Assembly: GCA_001938485.1 (NCBI GenBank)
Contig: MQRK01226294.1
Span: 15,741-79,740, forward strand
Direction of reading: 5' to 3'
Origin: Girardia tigrina
Taxonomy: Eukaryota; Platyhelminthes; Tricladida; Dugesiidae
DNA length: 64,000 nt
Positions 62,170 to 64,000 of this stretch are shown one piece after another. Made by a program: the position numbers and the translations under genes. The notes under the pieces are model-generated. The model had not been told where the DNA came from and ran no database searches. It worked only from the letters and a program-made list of their open reading frames with translations. Positions within the stretch are counted from its first letter, which is position 1, and every line of letters starts with the position of its first letter.

Positions 62170-62500
62170 ACTTATATAAAATTAATTTTTAATGTTTAAC
62201 ATAAAACAAATAAATAGATTTATTAATAAATTAAATTATAATTTTATATGAAACGTAAAATTTAATGTGAAAACTAATAAATAAACTAGAAAATCATTTT
62301 GTAACGTTTATATAAATATTAAACAAATCAAAAATGATACTAATTCATAAATTTTAAATTAAAATATAATTACTTTAAGACCAAATTAAAATATAACGTT
62401 CATTAAAAATAGGATTAAATGAAAACAACTGAAAATAGAATTTTCGATTTTTAAGAAATATAACTTAGTATTATTTTTAAAAAAGGTATTTTCACCGAAA
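62170..62500. other. AT-rich intergenic DNA
   Basis: No feature seen. Confidence 0.4.
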
Positions 62501-64000
62501 TGGAAAGATTATCCATGCGATAGATAAGAACGGCCAAAAGGGAAGCAGCGTGCAAGACAACGGAAAAATAATGAGGAACATGACGAAGGGATGGAGAAAG
62601 ATGAGGGAGACATGTCTATAGTGCACGAAAAACAATTTGCATACAGAGTGGTCATAGGAGATTTCGCCACCAGTTCAGTTTAACTGGATAAAGCAATTTT
62701 TGTGATAACTCGAGGGAAGACAGCTTCAGAAATATTATAATACTCCATCATATTCTCCCATAACGAAGAAATTAGCTCAGAATATGATAACAAAAACAAG
62801 TAATAAGAATGAACGAAATTGTGAACGAGAAGATACAATAGAAGATGTTTTGGATCAAGAAAACGCGGAAACCATCCTTATGATGGAGAAAAGTGGACAA
62901 ACTTAGTCTCGTAAAACACCCTCACAAGAAGTAAAAGTCAAGAAAGTGAGAAAACAGATGAATGATCGCTTTCGAGAATGAAGAAGAGCGGACCGGTGAG
63001 TACTGTAAATCAAAGAGAAAACAGAGCCGTCCTTGTAGCAACCAGAGCAGCAAGGGTGGAAAAATCTCTTTTATTTGCTGAGATTCGACCAAAAGACATC
63101 AACCCAGATACCATGGACAGAGATATCAATACCTATGTATATTTTCTAAGACCAATAAAGAGGAGAAACTTATACATGGGCAGTATTACAAGGTATATTA
63201 GGAGACAAACATGATATGGGTTTAAGGAATATGTTTATACGAGCTCCAAAAAAGAGTGGTACAAATAATTCTTGATAGGGCAATTACCGACACTTCGCCA
63301 TCGACTAAAGATATTGTGAACCCCTTCTCCACTAAATCCATTGCACCTGTGATAGATCCACAAGTGGAGGAGTTTTATATCAAAACTGGTGGTCCATTTG
63401 AGTTCGAGGAAGCTCTAACGGGGGAAGGGATTGCGGCACTAGAAAAGACAAATAGTTCCTCACCGGGTTATTCAAATATAACATATGAAGATATGTTGTA
63501 TTGTGACCCGGTAGGAGTAATGTATACAAAGTTATTTAAAAGTATTATAGAATCCAACATTGTCCCAGAAAGTTGGAAGCAATTTTTCACAATATTACTT
63601 CCAAAACCAGGTAAACAAGGACAATATGGAGAAGTTGCTTCTTGGACACCCATTGCTCTTCTAGAATGCGCGTACAAAATTTTAGCGGTACTCTTGAGGG
63701 ATCAACTTGCCAAGTGGATTAGTGAACATGATCTCCTACACCCTCTGCTGAAAAGTCTGAGACCACATGATGGTTATACAGAGCACAATTTTATAATCAG
63801 ATACTTTTTATCACAGATACTACAACCAAATTTTGAACCGTTTCATGCAACAATGTTGGATGCGGCTAATACATTTGACTCAGTATCGGTCGAGGCCGTA
63901 CTATGCCTGTCACGTAGAATGGGTGTAGGAGAGAGATCAAGTAATTTGATTATAGCTTTGTACACGGACTGCTCATCAGTATACAAGTGCAGCAACACGG
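62500..64000 (+). mobile_element. R2-group LINE, reverse transcriptase running off the window
   Basis: From 63226 to the window end one frame is open without interruption. It shows EGIAALEKTNSSSPGYSNIT, LPKPGKQGQYGEVASWTPIA then LLECAYKILAVLLRDQLAKW, and HDGYTEHNF; MLDAANTFDSVS is the RT motif A block (LDxxxAFDSV). Spacing and wording are those of R2/NeSL-like non-LTR retrotransposons. A preceding frame (62978-63214, LLFAEIRPKDINPDTMDRDI) is joined to it by a frame shift near 63215-63225, and the leader region from about 62500 is degraded. The SPGYSNI, SWTPIAL and GYTEHNF blocks are intact, so decay is moderate. The endonuclease domain would lie beyond the edge. Confidence 0.85.

Noticed and set aside
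1-64000. tRNA, rRNA, CRISPR arrays, riboswitches, bacterial operons
   Set aside because: Looked for and not seen; the window is eukaryotic and TE-rich.

Overview
The window is AT-rich animal nuclear DNA and carries no bacterial-style operons. It holds spliced genes with GT-AG introns and a dense load of eukaryotic transposons: mariner/Tc1, pogo/Tigger, hAT, piggyBac, Penelope-like, R2-like LINE, Ty3/gypsy and BEL/Pao. Introns of 50-55 bp sit next to introns of 2-24 kb. This mix suits an invertebrate, but I cannot name the lineage from the sequence. There is one assembly gap (N run at 14690-14784).

Two host genes can be read, both on the minus strand. At 1511-10351 lies a microsomal NADH-cytochrome b5 reductase gene. 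Its six visible exons have fully consistent phases and encode the membrane anchor, the FAD-binding domain and the start of the NADH domain; the 3' end is off the left edge. From 60387 down to 11355, about 49 kb, lies a FAM155/NALF (NLF-1-like) gene, the auxiliary factor of the NALCN sodium-leak channel. It shows one long first exon, a 34-nt micro-exon, a candidate 53-nt exon, the Cys-rich 235-nt exon and a terminal exon with a hydrophobic tail. Its 5' end lies at 60387 and the next gene, the reductase, begins about 1 kb downstream of its stop.

Nearly everything else sits inside the introns of these genes. The reductase introns hold a mariner end, a Ty3/gypsy fossil, a pogo tail and AT-rich repeats. 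The NALF introns hold most of the mobile DNA. Left part (11.8-26.4 kb): pogo tail, a hAT MITE with 8-bp TSD, a piggyBac relic, a hAT deletion derivative with TSD, zinc-finger and BEL/Pao fossils, and a Penelope-like tail. Middle (26.7-35.3 kb): a mariner relic and an intact, GC-richer DD37E Tc1/mariner transposase. Right (35.4-59.5 kb): a Tigger element with matching ends and a nested hAT, two gypsy fossils (one split by a block containing a GalNAc-transferase lectin fragment), a hAT with perfect TSD, a Penelope GIY-YIG domain, two paralogous 44-codon ORFs, a GC-rich inverted-repeat element, a Tc1 deletion derivative that keeps only the DNA-binding domain, a complete-ended pogo element, and further hAT and DDE_3 relics.

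The right edge (62.5-64 kb) is an R2-group LINE whose reverse transcriptase runs off the window. The most interesting items are the recovered NALF gene with its micro-exon, the intact DD37E transposase, the paired small ORFs and GC-rich element inserted in a Penelope-like tail, and the Tc1 derivative encoding only a DNA-binding domain.
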